Part shown: one piece after another, positions 33,997 through 43,036 of the stretch
Numbering within the stretch: the stretch's first letter is position 1
Layout of the letters: every line of letters starts with the position of its first letter
NCBI GenBank assembly: GCA_963974475.1
Contig: CAXBCR010000007.1
Location: 62,001-126,000 of the forward strand
Source of the DNA: CAJXZP01 sp963974475
Lineage (GTDB): Bacteria; Bacteroidota; Bacteroidia; Flavobacteriales_G; Salibacteraceae
DNA length: 64,000 bases
Direction of reading: 5' to 3'
Made by a program: the position numbers and the translations under genes
Notes under the pieces: generated by a model
Told to the model about the DNA's origin: nothing
Seen by the model: the letters and a program-made list of their open reading frames with translations, nothing else
The model's database searches: none

Positions 33997-34920
33997 TTAA
34001 AACATAATGGGATGAAAGATAGTCTCTCCCTTCGTATTAAACTCCAAAGCAGGAAACGGAATCTTTACAAAACTCAACGCAATAAACACCGTTTTCAAAA
34101 ATTTGGATTGGGTTGGAATACGCGTAAAATCAACATCTAACGAAAAATAAAACTGCCGATAGCGGTCAAATTCAGGAATTGGCTTTCCGTTAACTTCGCT
34201 AGGATTGTAATGCGCACCTGTCATTCCTTCAGCACCATAGCCTCCAGCCACATTTATCCATTTAGGAAACTTCGTATCATCCTTCAAAAACGAAGATATA
34301 TTACCCGATAACCAATACGTTTGTCCATTGTAATCTTTGAGCATACGCTCATTCCAGGTCTGACCTAGCAAGTTTTCTCTGTATTGCGCATATTCACTTG
34401 GGCTATACGACCATTTAATACTAAATCGCTGCTCTTTCCAGACCAATTGCTGACCCGCATAAAAACCAGCACCAATCGTATTTGCTGCCATATCACCCCA
34501 TGAAAAGCCCCATCCATCAGAATAGCCATCAAAAACCTCAACGGTGGTTTGATATAATAGAGCGTATCCGACACCATACAAAGTTGATTTGGTATTATTC
34601 ATCCCCGTCCACCAAAGCGCCTCTTTACCGTAATGAGTGAGTTGATAGGCCGTTAACGAATGCCCAACCTTGTCCATTCCTTCCCATTCTGTATTGTCAT
34701 TAAACAAATGAAATTTGCCCGTAGAATACGGTTTATACCACGTGTAATAAAGCCCCGTCATGGTGACGCCATAAAATGTAGCTGCAGAAATACCAACGAC
34801 TTTTAATCGTTTTGTATTCAAGGTATCAGAACGCCAATTATCCGGGTAGAAAGGAGTGGATTGCGCAAAACCTTCGCCCAAAACCATCCAAAATAACCCT
34901 ATAAAAACCCAGTTTTTCAA
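33997..34920 (-). CDS. DUF2279 periplasmic/outer-membrane protein
   Basis: The protein has 307 residues. The signal peptide ends at GEGFAQ (about 1-20). The conserved block DKVGHSLTAYQLTHYGKEAL with the later DGYSDGWGFSWGDMAANTIGAG is the DUF2279 signature, common in Bacteroidota and possibly a lipid- or membrane-associated enzyme remnant with conserved His/Asp/Glu. Aromatic-rich C-terminal segments suggest outer-membrane association. Function unknown. Confidence 0.8.
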   Translation of the reverse strand: MKNWVFIGLFWMVLGEGFAQSTPFYPDNWRSDTLNTKRLKVVGISAATFYGVTMTGLYYTWYKPYSTGKFHLFNDNTEWEGMDKVGHSLTAYQLTHYGKEALWWTGMNNTKSTLYGVGYALLYQTTVEVFDGYSDGWGFSWGDMAANTIGAGFYAGQQLVWKEQRFSIKWSYSPSEYAQYRENLLGQTWNERMLKDYNGQTYWLSGNISSFLKDDTKFPKWINVAGGYGAEGMTGAHYNPSEVNGKPIPEFDRYRQFYFSLDVDFTRIPTQSKFLKTVFIALSFVKIPFPALEFNTKGETIFHPIMF

Positions 34921-34975
34921 GCGGCTAAGGTAGCTTTAATCAGAAAACAATAAAAGCAGGAAGAACATCAGCTAT

Positions 34976-35290
34976 TTAATTCAATACTAATTTACGTACT
35001 ATGATGTTTTTACCATCGGCTACCTTAACAAAATAAACACCTCTACTCCATTTTTCCGTAGTAAACGCTACCGTTTGCTTTCCTTTTATACTTGAATCTA
35101 ATACAATGCTATCACTCCCACCTGCAATTAAAATAGGGTTAAATTTAATGGTATCTCCAGTACTAGCTGAGTCAATTGCTGCTCTTAATGAACCGTAACC
35201 AGAATTATTTGTGCTGTCCACCACCAAAATGGTTGCGAAACTCAAAGTCGAAAAAAAAGAAAAAAATACAAATAATATTAAACGGTTCAT
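34976..35290 (-). pseudogene. Internally deleted T9SS beta-helix protein remnant
   Basis: This 104-residue frame joins the start of a large surface protein to the end of one. Residues 1-60 have a signal peptide (about 1-18) and the NSGYGSLRAAIDSAS-type opening of right-handed beta-helix surface proteins. Residues about 72-104 (AFTTEKWSRGVYFVKVADG, IIVRKLVLN) are the last strands of a T9SS sorting domain. The expected hundreds of residues between are missing, with the frame preserved. It might still yield a short secreted peptide. Confidence 0.65.
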
Positions 35291-35383
35291 TCCTCAATAT
35301 TTAGAGTTCGGAGGATACATATAATCTGGCTATCAATATTAACTCATTAAGAGTGGTTTTCAAAAAAAATTAAAATCCAACAA

Positions 35384-36001
35384 CTATCCCAACGCCTTCT
35401 TTAGATTGGTATGGAATTTTGAAATTATTTTACTATGAAAATACGGGTACAAATACTTGTCGCGGGCGGGCGACACGCCTTTAAAGTGTGAGGTGTGGGT
35501 AATTTGAGTTTCGTTAGGCGAAATAGATTTAAAACGTATTATTTGAGAACCCGCAGTCATTCCTCCTTCTACGTAGCTAAACTCTATCACATTATTGGTT
35601 TTATCTACTTGCACAATCTCTTGTGCCATACATAGTTTTTTCAACCCTAAAATAGACGAATGAAAATATAAAACTTGCCCCACTTTGGCTCCGGGATAGT
35701 CATCTCCGGGGTAATAAATTTCTCCATTATTTTTATCCAATCCCAAGGCAAAATCTACTAATCCCCCACCTTTCCAGGCTTCTTTTGGGTTGGCGGCTTT
35801 ATACTTTTCAAAAACCACTTCTATTGGATGATTTATTTGGTAACAGTCTTCTACATACCCATACGAACTAAGTTGGGTTTTAGGCGGCACCGTTGAAACT
35901 AAATCGGTAAACTTCACCACACCATTATTCATTTGGTCTTTAAGTAACTTTTTTAAAAGTGGATACTTTAATTTGGATTGGTCTATTTCTGCTAATTTCA
36001 T
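35384..36001 (-). CDS. SRPBCC-like hypothetical protein
   Basis: This 205-residue cytoplasmic protein has a pattern of long beta strands and a C-terminal helix (INHPIEVVFEKYKAANPKEA, VLYFHSSILG, VIEFSYVEGGMTAGSQIIRF, ETQITHTSHFKG) that suggests the START/SRPBCC ligand-binding fold. No specific family is recognised. It lies downstream of gap, beyond a strong terminator, so it is probably separately transcribed. Confidence 0.6.
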   Translation of the reverse strand: MKLAEIDQSKLKYPLLKKLLKDQMNNGVVKFTDLVSTVPPKTQLSSYGYVEDCYQINHPIEVVFEKYKAANPKEAWKGGGLVDFALGLDKNNGEIYYPGDDYPGAKVGQVLYFHSSILGLKKLCMAQEIVQVDKTNNVIEFSYVEGGMTAGSQIIRFKSISPNETQITHTSHFKGVSPARDKYLYPYFHSKIISKFHTNLKKALG

Positions 36002-36010
36002 ACGTGATTC

Positions 36011-36048
36011 AAAATAAAAACGGCACTTTCATCTATTTGAAAGTGCCG
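36011..36048 (-). terminator. Rho-independent terminator of gap (tkt-gap operon)
   Basis: An 11-bp stem CGGCACTTTCA (36021-36031) / TGAAAGTGCCG (36038-36048) is followed on the - strand by TTTTTATTTT (36020 to 36011), just after the gap stop. Confidence 0.9.
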
Positions 36049-36068
36049 AAATTAATGTGTTTATTCTT

Positions 36069-37070
36069 TTATGCCAACAATTTCGCCATTTTTACCGCTA
36101 AGTCAGCCATTCGTGCAGAGTAACCGGATTCATTATCATACCAACTCGTTACCTTAATGAGATTTTCATGCACATTGGTTAACGGAGCATCAAATATAGA
36201 AGAATGCTTATTTCCAATAATATCGCTCGATACAATTTGGTCGTCATTGTATTCCAAAATTCCTTGATATCGGTTTTGAGCGGCTTCCTTAAATTTGGCA
36301 TTAATCTCATCCACAGTAACCAATTTATTCACCACACAAGTAAGTTCAATTAATGAACCCGTAATTACCGGAACGCGCAACGCGCTTGCATGTAGCTTTC
36401 CTTTCATTTCTGGTAACACCACGCCAACAGCAGTGGCTGCACCAGTAGAAGTAGGAATAATGTTCTGCGCAGCTGCTCTAGCTCTTCTCAAATCTTCATG
36501 CGGTGAATCTTGCAACCGTTGGTCGGCTGTATACCCATGTGTTGTAGTAATAAACCCATGAGAAATACCCCAGTTTTCATTAATAATTTGAACAACAGGA
36601 GCCAAACAATTTGTGGTACAACTCGCATTTGAAATTAAATCTGTTTCAGAAGTTACAATTTCATCATTTACTCCTAATACCACAAATGGCACTTGACCAC
36701 CTTTGGCAGGAGCCGAAATAACTACTCGTTTTGCTCCAGCAGTAATATGTTTCCTAGCTGATTCTTCGGTACGAAAAACACCGGTACATTCCAAAACAAT
36801 ATCCACGTTTAAATCGCCCCAAGGCAATTCTTCCGGATTGCGAATACTTGAATACGCAATAGATTTACCGCCAATGACAATAGCATTTTCAGAAGCTTCT
36901 ACCGTATCGGAATAAATACCGTGAGCCGTGTCATACTTGAAAAGATGTGCGATTGTATTTGAATTCGTTAAATCATTTACTGCGACTACTTCTACGTTAG
37001 TATCTTTAAGCAAATTGCGAAGCGTTAATCTTCCAATTCTTCCTAATCCATTAATTGCTATTCTTTTCAT
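36069..37070 (-). CDS. gap: Glyceraldehyde-3-phosphate dehydrogenase, type I
   Basis: The protein has 333 residues. The N-terminal NAD fold is AINGLGRIGRLTLRNLL, the catalytic cysteine lies in SNASCTTNCLAPV (about 150), and the C-terminal motif is SWYDNESGYS. It interconverts glyceraldehyde 3-phosphate and 1,3-bisphosphoglycerate. It lies 76 bases downstream of transketolase in the same orientation and ends in the terminator at 36011-36048, so tkt and gap form an operon linking the pentose phosphate pathway to glycolysis. Confidence 0.96.
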   Translation of the reverse strand: MKRIAINGLGRIGRLTLRNLLKDTNVEVVAVNDLTNSNTIAHLFKYDTAHGIYSDTVEASENAIVIGGKSIAYSSIRNPEELPWGDLNVDIVLECTGVFRTEESARKHITAGAKRVVISAPAKGGQVPFVVLGVNDEIVTSETDLISNASCTTNCLAPVVQIINENWGISHGFITTTHGYTADQRLQDSPHEDLRRARAAAQNIIPTSTGAATAVGVVLPEMKGKLHASALRVPVITGSLIELTCVVNKLVTVDEINAKFKEAAQNRYQGILEYNDDQIVSSDIIGNKHSSIFDAPLTNVHENLIKVTSWYDNESGYSARMADLAVKMAKLLA

Positions 37071-37146
37071 CTGCCTATTATTTTTTAATGTATTAGTTAT
37101 GATGGTAGGGAATCGAAAATATTTCGGTCCGCCCCATCATAATTAA

Positions 37147-39141
37147 TTACATTCTGTTTTTCACTTCTTCCACCACATGGGCTGCGGTGATTCCAAATTT
37201 TTCGTATAATACTTTATATGGGGCAGATGCACCGAATGAATCCATTCCTACAACGCCTCCTTTAATTCCTACATATTTATACCATGGCATGGTTGAGCCA
37301 GCTTCAATGGCTACTCTTACCGAACCATTTCTAGGTAAAACTTCTTCTTGGTATTCTGCCGATTGTTTATCAAACAATTCCATAGTTGGTACAGATACCA
37401 CACGCACTTTAACACCTTCTGCATTTAAAGTAGCTTTTGCTTCTAAGGCAATTTCCACTTCCGAACCAGAAGCCATTAAAATAACATTAAAGTCTGCGTC
37501 TTCAGTTAATACATACGCACCTTTAGCCGTCTTTTCTGCCGAAGCATACGTGCCAGATGTTCTATCTAATACCGGTAAATTTTGACGAGTTAACACCAAA
37601 CAAGTAGGTCCTGTGGTATTTAGTAAAGCTAATTTCCAAGCTTGTGCAGTTTCATCGGCACACATCGGACGAATAACGGTCATATTTGGAATAGAACGTA
37701 AACTTACCAAGTGTGATTCTGGTTGGTGTGTTGGTCCATCTTCTCCTAATCCAATAGAATCGTGTGTTAACACATATATAGCTTGCACATTCATTAACGA
37801 TGCCATTCGCATAGCGGGACGCATGTAATCAGAAAACACAAAGAATGTTCCTGAATAAGGAATCACGCCACCGTGTAAATTCATTCCGTTCATAATGGCT
37901 GCCATGGCATGCTCTCTAATTCCGTAATGAATGTATCGACCTGCTCTATTTTCTGGAGTAAAAGCCGTTTCTGATTTTGGGAATGTTTTGTTGGATGGAC
38001 TCAAATCTGCCGAGCCACCTACCAACGCAGGAATTTTAGCTGCAATAGCATTTAGCACATCTCCTGAAGCTCCACGCGTAGCTACCGATTTCCCTATTTC
38101 AAATGTAGGTAGCGTAATGCTTGTTTCATCCAACTCTCCGCTAATTAAACCTTTTAATTCTTTACCTGATTCTGGGTGTAAATTGGCATAGTTTGCTAAT
38201 TGTAACTCCCATTCTTCTTCGGTTTCAACGCCTTCGTTGCCTGAGGCTAAGCAAAATTCTTTTACCTCATCGGATACGTAAAAATCTTCTAACGGTAATC
38301 CTAACGCTTTTTTAGTAATAGCCAATTCTTCGGCCCCTAACGGCTCGCCATGTGCAGATGAAGTTCCCGCTTTTTTAGGACTTCCAAAACCAATAGTGGT
38401 TTTACATGCAATAATGGATGGTTGATTCGTTGCCTCTTTTGCCGCATCAATAGCTGCATCGATAGCTTCTAAATCATGACCATCGCATGCTTGAACATGC
38501 CATCCGTATGATTCAAAACGTTTCAAAGTGTCATCCGTAAAACTCAAACTGGTTTCACCGTCAATAGTAATATTGTTGTCATCGTATAACACTACCAATT
38601 TTCCCAACTTATGATGTCCTGCTAAAGAACAAGCCTCGTGAGAAATTCCTTCTTCCAAATCTCCATCGCCAATAAATGCATAGGTAAAATGGTCTATAAT
38701 GTTATTATCATCTTTATTGTAACGACCCGCTAACGACTCTTCGGCCATAGCCATCCCTACTGCATTTGCAATACCTTGACCCAACGGACCAGTGGTAGTT
38801 TCTACACCTGGAGTTACATGGTTTTCCGGATGCCCAGGAGTTTTACTACCCCACTGACGAAAGTCTTTTAAATCATCAATACTTAAATCGTATCCATATA
38901 AATGAAGCAAACTGTAAATTAACATACTTCCATGCCCATTAGATAGCACAAACCGGTCGCGATTAAACCACGCAGGATTATTTGGATTATGGTTTAAATG
39001 GTTCGTCCATAAAACAGCCGCTATATCGGCCATTCCCATTGGCATTCCTGGGTGACCAGAATTAGCTCGTTGAACCCCATCCATAGACAATCCACGGATA
39101 ATTTTAGCAGTTTCGGCAATCATATTTTTTTGTGAAGACAT
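37147..39141 (-). CDS. tkt: Transketolase
   Basis: This 664-residue thiamine-diphosphate enzyme has the N-terminal RANSGHPGMPMGMADIA, the cofactor motif with GDGDLEEGISHEA, and the pyrimidine-domain block FFVFSDYMRPAMRMASLM with LTHDSIGLGEDGPTHQPES. It transfers two-carbon units between sugar phosphates in the cytosol. A perfect -7 box on the - strand (TAATTTTG, 39178 to 39171) lies about 30 bases upstream of the ATG. gap follows. Confidence 0.96.
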   Translation of the reverse strand: MSSQKNMIAETAKIIRGLSMDGVQRANSGHPGMPMGMADIAAVLWTNHLNHNPNNPAWFNRDRFVLSNGHGSMLIYSLLHLYGYDLSIDDLKDFRQWGSKTPGHPENHVTPGVETTTGPLGQGIANAVGMAMAEESLAGRYNKDDNNIIDHFTYAFIGDGDLEEGISHEACSLAGHHKLGKLVVLYDDNNITIDGETSLSFTDDTLKRFESYGWHVQACDGHDLEAIDAAIDAAKEATNQPSIIACKTTIGFGSPKKAGTSSAHGEPLGAEELAITKKALGLPLEDFYVSDEVKEFCLASGNEGVETEEEWELQLANYANLHPESGKELKGLISGELDETSITLPTFEIGKSVATRGASGDVLNAIAAKIPALVGGSADLSPSNKTFPKSETAFTPENRAGRYIHYGIREHAMAAIMNGMNLHGGVIPYSGTFFVFSDYMRPAMRMASLMNVQAIYVLTHDSIGLGEDGPTHQPESHLVSLRSIPNMTVIRPMCADETAQAWKLALLNTTGPTCLVLTRQNLPVLDRTSGTYASAEKTAKGAYVLTEDADFNVILMASGSEVEIALEAKATLNAEGVKVRVVSVPTMELFDKQSAEYQEEVLPRNGSVRVAIEAGSTMPWYKYVGIKGGVVGMDSFGASAPYKVLYEKFGITAAHVVEEVKNRM

Positions 39142-39461
39142 GTGAAGATTTTTTTATTTAAATACGGCTGCAAAATTAATAGTTTACTGCTTACTTGCGA
39201 TGTGAAATTTATCACAAGTTTCCAACATTTCTAATTCTTTGCCAAAGTTAGTGTTTTTTTGACACTAACTAATTTTTTAGCATATTTTTTTTGACTTCAC
39301 TTTTACAGGAATTACCCTTCCTCCTATCCAATCAATACTTCCAAAATTCCAAGCATAGCGAAATATTCCCCAACCGTATTCAGTTTCCATCCCCTTCCAT
39401 GGCTTTTGACACCATTTCATATTTGCTACATTTGCGGCATACAAGCAACACTTTTAATTTC
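39142..39461. other. Divergent region tkt / EptA-like gene
   Basis: It contains the tkt -7 box (39171-39178, - strand) and a perfect 9-bp hairpin AGTTAGTGT/ACACTAACT (39246-39254, 39262-39270) followed by AATTTTTT, which looks like a terminator but has no + strand gene before it. For the EptA-like gene there is a consensus promoter: TTTTG (39404-39408), 18 bases, TACATTTG (39427-39434). The open frame that starts at 39291 therefore overruns this promoter. Confidence 0.6.
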
Positions 39462-42059
39462 ATGACTACAGAAAGCTATATTATCATACTCATCCTGACT
39501 TTACTAGTTGCGAAATACCTTATTAGTACCAATAAAAAGGCCCAAATATTAGCCCTAAAAAAATCGTTGTTTACTCTTCCTTCTATTCATCAGAGTTCCG
39601 TATTTCTTTTTGCAGTGGTTTCTGCCATGTGGATTGGAGAACAGGTGATTGGAAGCGCCCTTATCATTGGTTTTTCATGGGTGTTGTTTAAAAAACTATG
39701 TAAATCCTTAACCTACGAATGGATGCTTGGGTGGAGCTTTATAATTTTTCTTGCCTTTTTCCTCGCTTCTTATTTAGGTATGAAAGGGGTGCCCAATGAA
39801 ACCATTTGGTTTATTATGCTGTTTTCTTGGGGATTAACTTTGATACTTATTTTAATGATTGATGTATTAAAAAAACTAGCTTCATGGTTGGTAATTCCCA
39901 TTACCTTGCTTTACTCATGGCTCATTTTGGCACTTCCTTTAAACTACCTAACCTACTTTCTCACTTTCCACACTACCTTGAACGTGGGACAAATCAACGC
40001 GATTTTTCAAACCACATTTAGTGAGTCTTTTGAATTTTTACAGGAACATGGCAGTTTTATAAACACGCTTATTGTTTTACTATTTTTAGGATCTGTTTCC
40101 ATTTTGGTTGTCATTCAAAACAAAAAACAAACCCAGTCCATCTCCGGAAACACATTTGGAACACTAGCCATGGTCATATTGTTTATTACCAGCCTAAACA
40201 TTATTCCTAAGATTCCAATTATCGATTTGGTGCTTACTAGCATGGATAAATACGAAACGGAGGTAAAAGAGTTTCGAAGAGAACTGGAAAAACGAAAAGC
40301 GGGCGACATCAATTTCACCGCTACAAAAAAGGACGGAAACGAGCTACTAATTGTGATTATAGGAGAATCCCTAAACAAAAACAATATGGGAGTGTATGGT
40401 TACCTACGAAATACGACTCCACATTTAGCTAAAATGGAGCACGACAGTCTCTTAATCAAATACGACCAAGCCTTTTCAAACCATGTACATACGGTGCCCA
40501 CGCTGACTTTTGCGCTTACCGAAGCAAATCAAATTAATCAAATGGCCTATAACACTTCTTTGTCTATTCTAGATATTCATGAACAGGCAGGCTACGACAC
40601 GTATTGGATTAGTAATCAGGTAGCAATTGGTGGTTGGGACAATCCGGTTTCCGTACTAGCCGAACGCGCGGATTTTCGTTTTAACTTAAACAATAACATA
40701 GGTTTAAATACCCATACTAATGTGTACGATATTCAGGTAGCGAACAAATTGAAAGCTATTTTAGAAAAGCCCATCACTAAAAACACGGTAATCTACGTAC
40801 ATTTAATGGGTAGTCATGGTCTATATAAAAACCGCTATCCCGAAACCTATAAGGTATTCAGAGAGCCCTTTAACACTAAAGATTTTGGGTCTAAAAACTA
40901 TTGGTACCAACATATAAACGAATATGACAATAGTGTTTTGTACAATGATTTTATAGTCTCTGAAATTGTTAAAACCGCTAGCAGTCATAATGGCAACACG
41001 GCTTGTATTTATTTCTCAGACCACTCTGAAGATATATTGGAAAACAATGGCCATGATGAAGGAAACTTCACCTACCCTATGGCACAAATCCCGATGTTAG
41101 CCTGGTTTTCTGACTCTTACAAAAACACGTATCCTGACAAGATTAGCGCTATTAACAAACACAAAAATGATTTGTTTTCAAATGGTTTTATATACGATTT
41201 TTTGATTGGTGTAAGCGATATAAAAACGGCTCATTACAACCCTGCACACGACCCTAGTAGCGATTCCTACTTTCTTTCCCCCACCGACAGTTATACCCTG
41301 CATGGAAAGAAAAAAATGGACGCTAACGAAAACTATTTCTATCATGAGAAATTAAACCTTAATACCCTAAAAGAAAGAGGCGAGTTAAGCCGTGTATTTC
41401 CACACCGAACAAATACCACCGGAGCATTAAAAACCATTTTATACAACGGATGCAATAGTTTTGAATTGGATTTGGTTTTTAAAGGAATGGGTGATACCTC
41501 CTATTTTGAAGTCGGCCATGGCGAAAACGAAATGACCGGAATGAAGTTTGAAGAAATGCTCCGAATCAGTAAAGATTACGGAATTCAAAAAATTTGGTTG
41601 GATATTAAAAATATTAATGAACAAAACCTTTCATCGGTACTACATCGCTTGCTAACATTAGACAAAACGTATAATCTAAAACCTAAGTTAATTGTAGAGA
41701 CATCAATGACGAGTGAAGCTTTTGCTACCATTAGGGCAAGTGGTTTCCATACCTCCTATTACTTACCCACGCATTACCAAGAATTAGATGATGCCGGCAA
41801 AGCCAAGGTGGCAAACGAAATAGCCCAACAAGTACGATTACAAAAAGTAGGTGCCGTTTCGTTTGATTTCGCGTTATATCCATTCGTTAAAAAATTCATT
41901 GAACCCCAATTAGATTCAGCCATAGTTTACCACACATGGAATGTAACCATGGGTTTTGAGCAACCTGATTTAATGCAAAAGTTAGCCAACTCAGCCTACT
42001 ATCAAGATCCACGGGTCAAAACGATTTTGATAAAGTATAAAAACGATTTTGAGCTGTAA
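39462..42059 (+). CDS. Phosphoethanolamine transferase-like protein fused to a GDPD-like domain
   Basis: The protein has 865 residues. N-terminal membrane helices (about 5-235) are followed by an alkaline-phosphatase/sulfatase-fold domain (about 290-600): GESLNKNNMGVYGYLRNTTP, a candidate nucleophile Thr at about 344 in HVHTVPTL, and HLMGSHG and FSDHSED metal-binding blocks, as in EptA/LPS phosphoethanolamine transferases. Residues about 640-865 form a second domain with PHRTNTTGAL, SFELDLVF and EVGHGENEMT, resembling glycerophosphodiester phosphodiesterases. Start at ATG 39462 because a consensus promoter lies just upstream. The fusion may modify surface glycolipids with a head group released from phospholipids; the second domain's activity is unproven. 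Confidence 0.8.
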   Translation: MTTESYIIILILTLLVAKYLISTNKKAQILALKKSLFTLPSIHQSSVFLFAVVSAMWIGEQVIGSALIIGFSWVLFKKLCKSLTYEWMLGWSFIIFLAFFLASYLGMKGVPNETIWFIMLFSWGLTLILILMIDVLKKLASWLVIPITLLYSWLILALPLNYLTYFLTFHTTLNVGQINAIFQTTFSESFEFLQEHGSFINTLIVLLFLGSVSILVVIQNKKQTQSISGNTFGTLAMVILFITSLNIIPKIPIIDLVLTSMDKYETEVKEFRRELEKRKAGDINFTATKKDGNELLIVIIGESLNKNNMGVYGYLRNTTPHLAKMEHDSLLIKYDQAFSNHVHTVPTLTFALTEANQINQMAYNTSLSILDIHEQAGYDTYWISNQVAIGGWDNPVSVLAERADFRFNLNNNIGLNTHTNVYDIQVANKLKAILEKPITKNTVIYVHLMGSHGLYKNRYPETYKVFREPFNTKDFGSKNYWYQHINEYDNSVLYNDFIVSEIVKTASSHNGNTACIYFSDHSEDILENNGHDEGNFTYPMAQIPMLAWFSDSYKNTYPDKISAINKHKNDLFSNGFIYDFLIGVSDIKTAHYNPAHDPSSDSYFLSPTDSYTLHGKKKMDANENYFYHEKLNLNTLKERGELSRVFPHRTNTTGALKTILYNGCNSFELDLVFKGMGDTSYFEVGHGENEMTGMKFEEMLRISKDYGIQKIWLDIKNINEQNLSSVLHRLLTLDKTYNLKPKLIVETSMTSEAFATIRASGFHTSYYLPTHYQELDDAGKAKVANEIAQQVRLQKVGAVSFDFALYPFVKKFIEPQLDSAIVYHTWNVTMGFEQPDLMQKLANSAYYQDPRVKTILIKYKNDFEL

Positions 42060-42228
42060 GCTACCGCCCTTCTCATGTATAGCATTTGGTAGTAGAATGG
42101 AACATGAAAAACGTTGAGCTCGGTAAAAAGGTTAATAAATTGTATAAAACTTATTTAGCTACTCTCTTTTAAAACACTTGGAATGTCCTTAATTTGTGGT
42201 TATTAATCACCTTTAGGATAGTAGAAAA

Positions 42229-42441
42229 ATGGAAATGATTGAAATTAGACCGGAAAAAAGATTTGGAAAACCAACCATTAAAGGAACACGAATTACCGTA
42301 TATGATGTATTGAATTGGCTTGCTTCAGGCATGTCAAAAACCGATATATTAAACGATTACTCCGAATTGAATGAAGAACATATCAATGCCTGTTTATCGT
42401 TTGCAGCAAACAGAGAGTTAAAAATGAGTGTATTATCCTAA
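42229..42441 (+). CDS. DUF433 antitoxin-like protein
   Basis: The protein has 70 residues. RFGKPTIKGTRITVYDVLNWLASGMSKTDILNDYSELNEEHI is the DUF433 signature, a winged-helix-like domain typical of antitoxins partnered with PIN-fold toxins. It is followed after 9 bases by the DUF5615 gene. It probably binds and neutralises the toxin and autoregulates the pair. Confidence 0.87.
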   Translation: MEMIEIRPEKRFGKPTIKGTRITVYDVLNWLASGMSKTDILNDYSELNEEHINACLSFAANRELKMSVLS

Positions 42442-42450
42442 ACTGACTAC

Positions 42451-42786
42451 ATGAAACTGCTTATTGATCAAAACATTTCTAACCGCATCATTGAAAGTAT
42501 CTCCGATATTTTTCCCGGTTCGGCACATGTAAAAGAGGCTAATTTGTCCGATGCATCGGATGAGGAAATTAGAGCCTACGCCTACTCCAACAAATTTGCT
42601 TTAGTCACTACCATTAGCGATTTCTTTGACCTGAATATGGTACTAGAAAACGCTCCCAAAATCATTTACATTAAGGGTAACCATGTTACCACCAACAAAT
42701 TAGAATGGGCGGTGCGCGTAAATCAAGAGGGAATTGAAAACTTTATTTCCGAAAACCCAGCTACCTGCCTAACAATCAATATTTAA
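42451..42786 (+). CDS. DUF5615 PIN-like toxin
   Basis: The protein has 111 residues. The start MKLLIDQNISNRIIESI carries the first PIN acidic residue; SDASDEEIRAYAYSNKFALVTTISDFFDL carries the others. This is the DUF5615 (Mut7-C-related) PIN-like family, usually the toxin partner of DUF433. A ribonuclease role is inferred from family. It lies directly upstream of the molybdoenzyme operon but is not functionally linked by anything visible. Confidence 0.85.
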   Translation: MKLLIDQNISNRIIESISDIFPGSAHVKEANLSDASDEEIRAYAYSNKFALVTTISDFFDLNMVLENAPKIIYIKGNHVTTNKLEWAVRVNQEGIENFISENPATCLTINI

Positions 42787-42919
42787 CAATACTATTTAAA
42801 AACTTATTCTTGTAGAATTTTGGGTGTTTTTTAGCCCTAAATTTACATAGAATTTTTACCCGTCAGGAAAAATCTCCCATTACATATATGATTTTTCTCA
42901 TATTTAGTGACTAACATTC

Positions 42920-42950
42920 TTTGCCAACAAATTAGGTTAGCCTATTTTAG
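42920..42950 (+). promoter_or_regulatory. Candidate promoter of the molybdoenzyme operon
   Basis: TTTG (42920-42923), a 19-base spacer and TATTTTAG (42943-42950; one mismatch to TAnnTTTG) lie about 85 bases upstream of the ATG at 43037. Confidence 0.45.
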
Positions 42951-42981
42951 TCGCAGTTAAACTTGGAAGAGAATTAATACA

Positions 42982-43012
42982 AGAAACCCATCGGGTTTCT
43001 AATTGATTTTTT
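42982..43012 (+). promoter_or_regulatory. Leader hairpin before the molybdoenzyme operon
   Basis: AGAAACCC (42982-42989) pairs perfectly with GGGTTTCT (42993-43000) across a 3-base loop; AATTGATTTTTT follows. It lies between the candidate promoter and the start codon, so it could be an attenuator. Confidence 0.5.
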
Positions 43013-43036
43013 ATCACATATAATACCTCTATTAAT

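Noticed and set aside
42104..42172. 22-codon frame MKNVELGKKVNKLYKTYLAT...
   Set aside because: Too short, no promoter box directly before it, no recognisable family.
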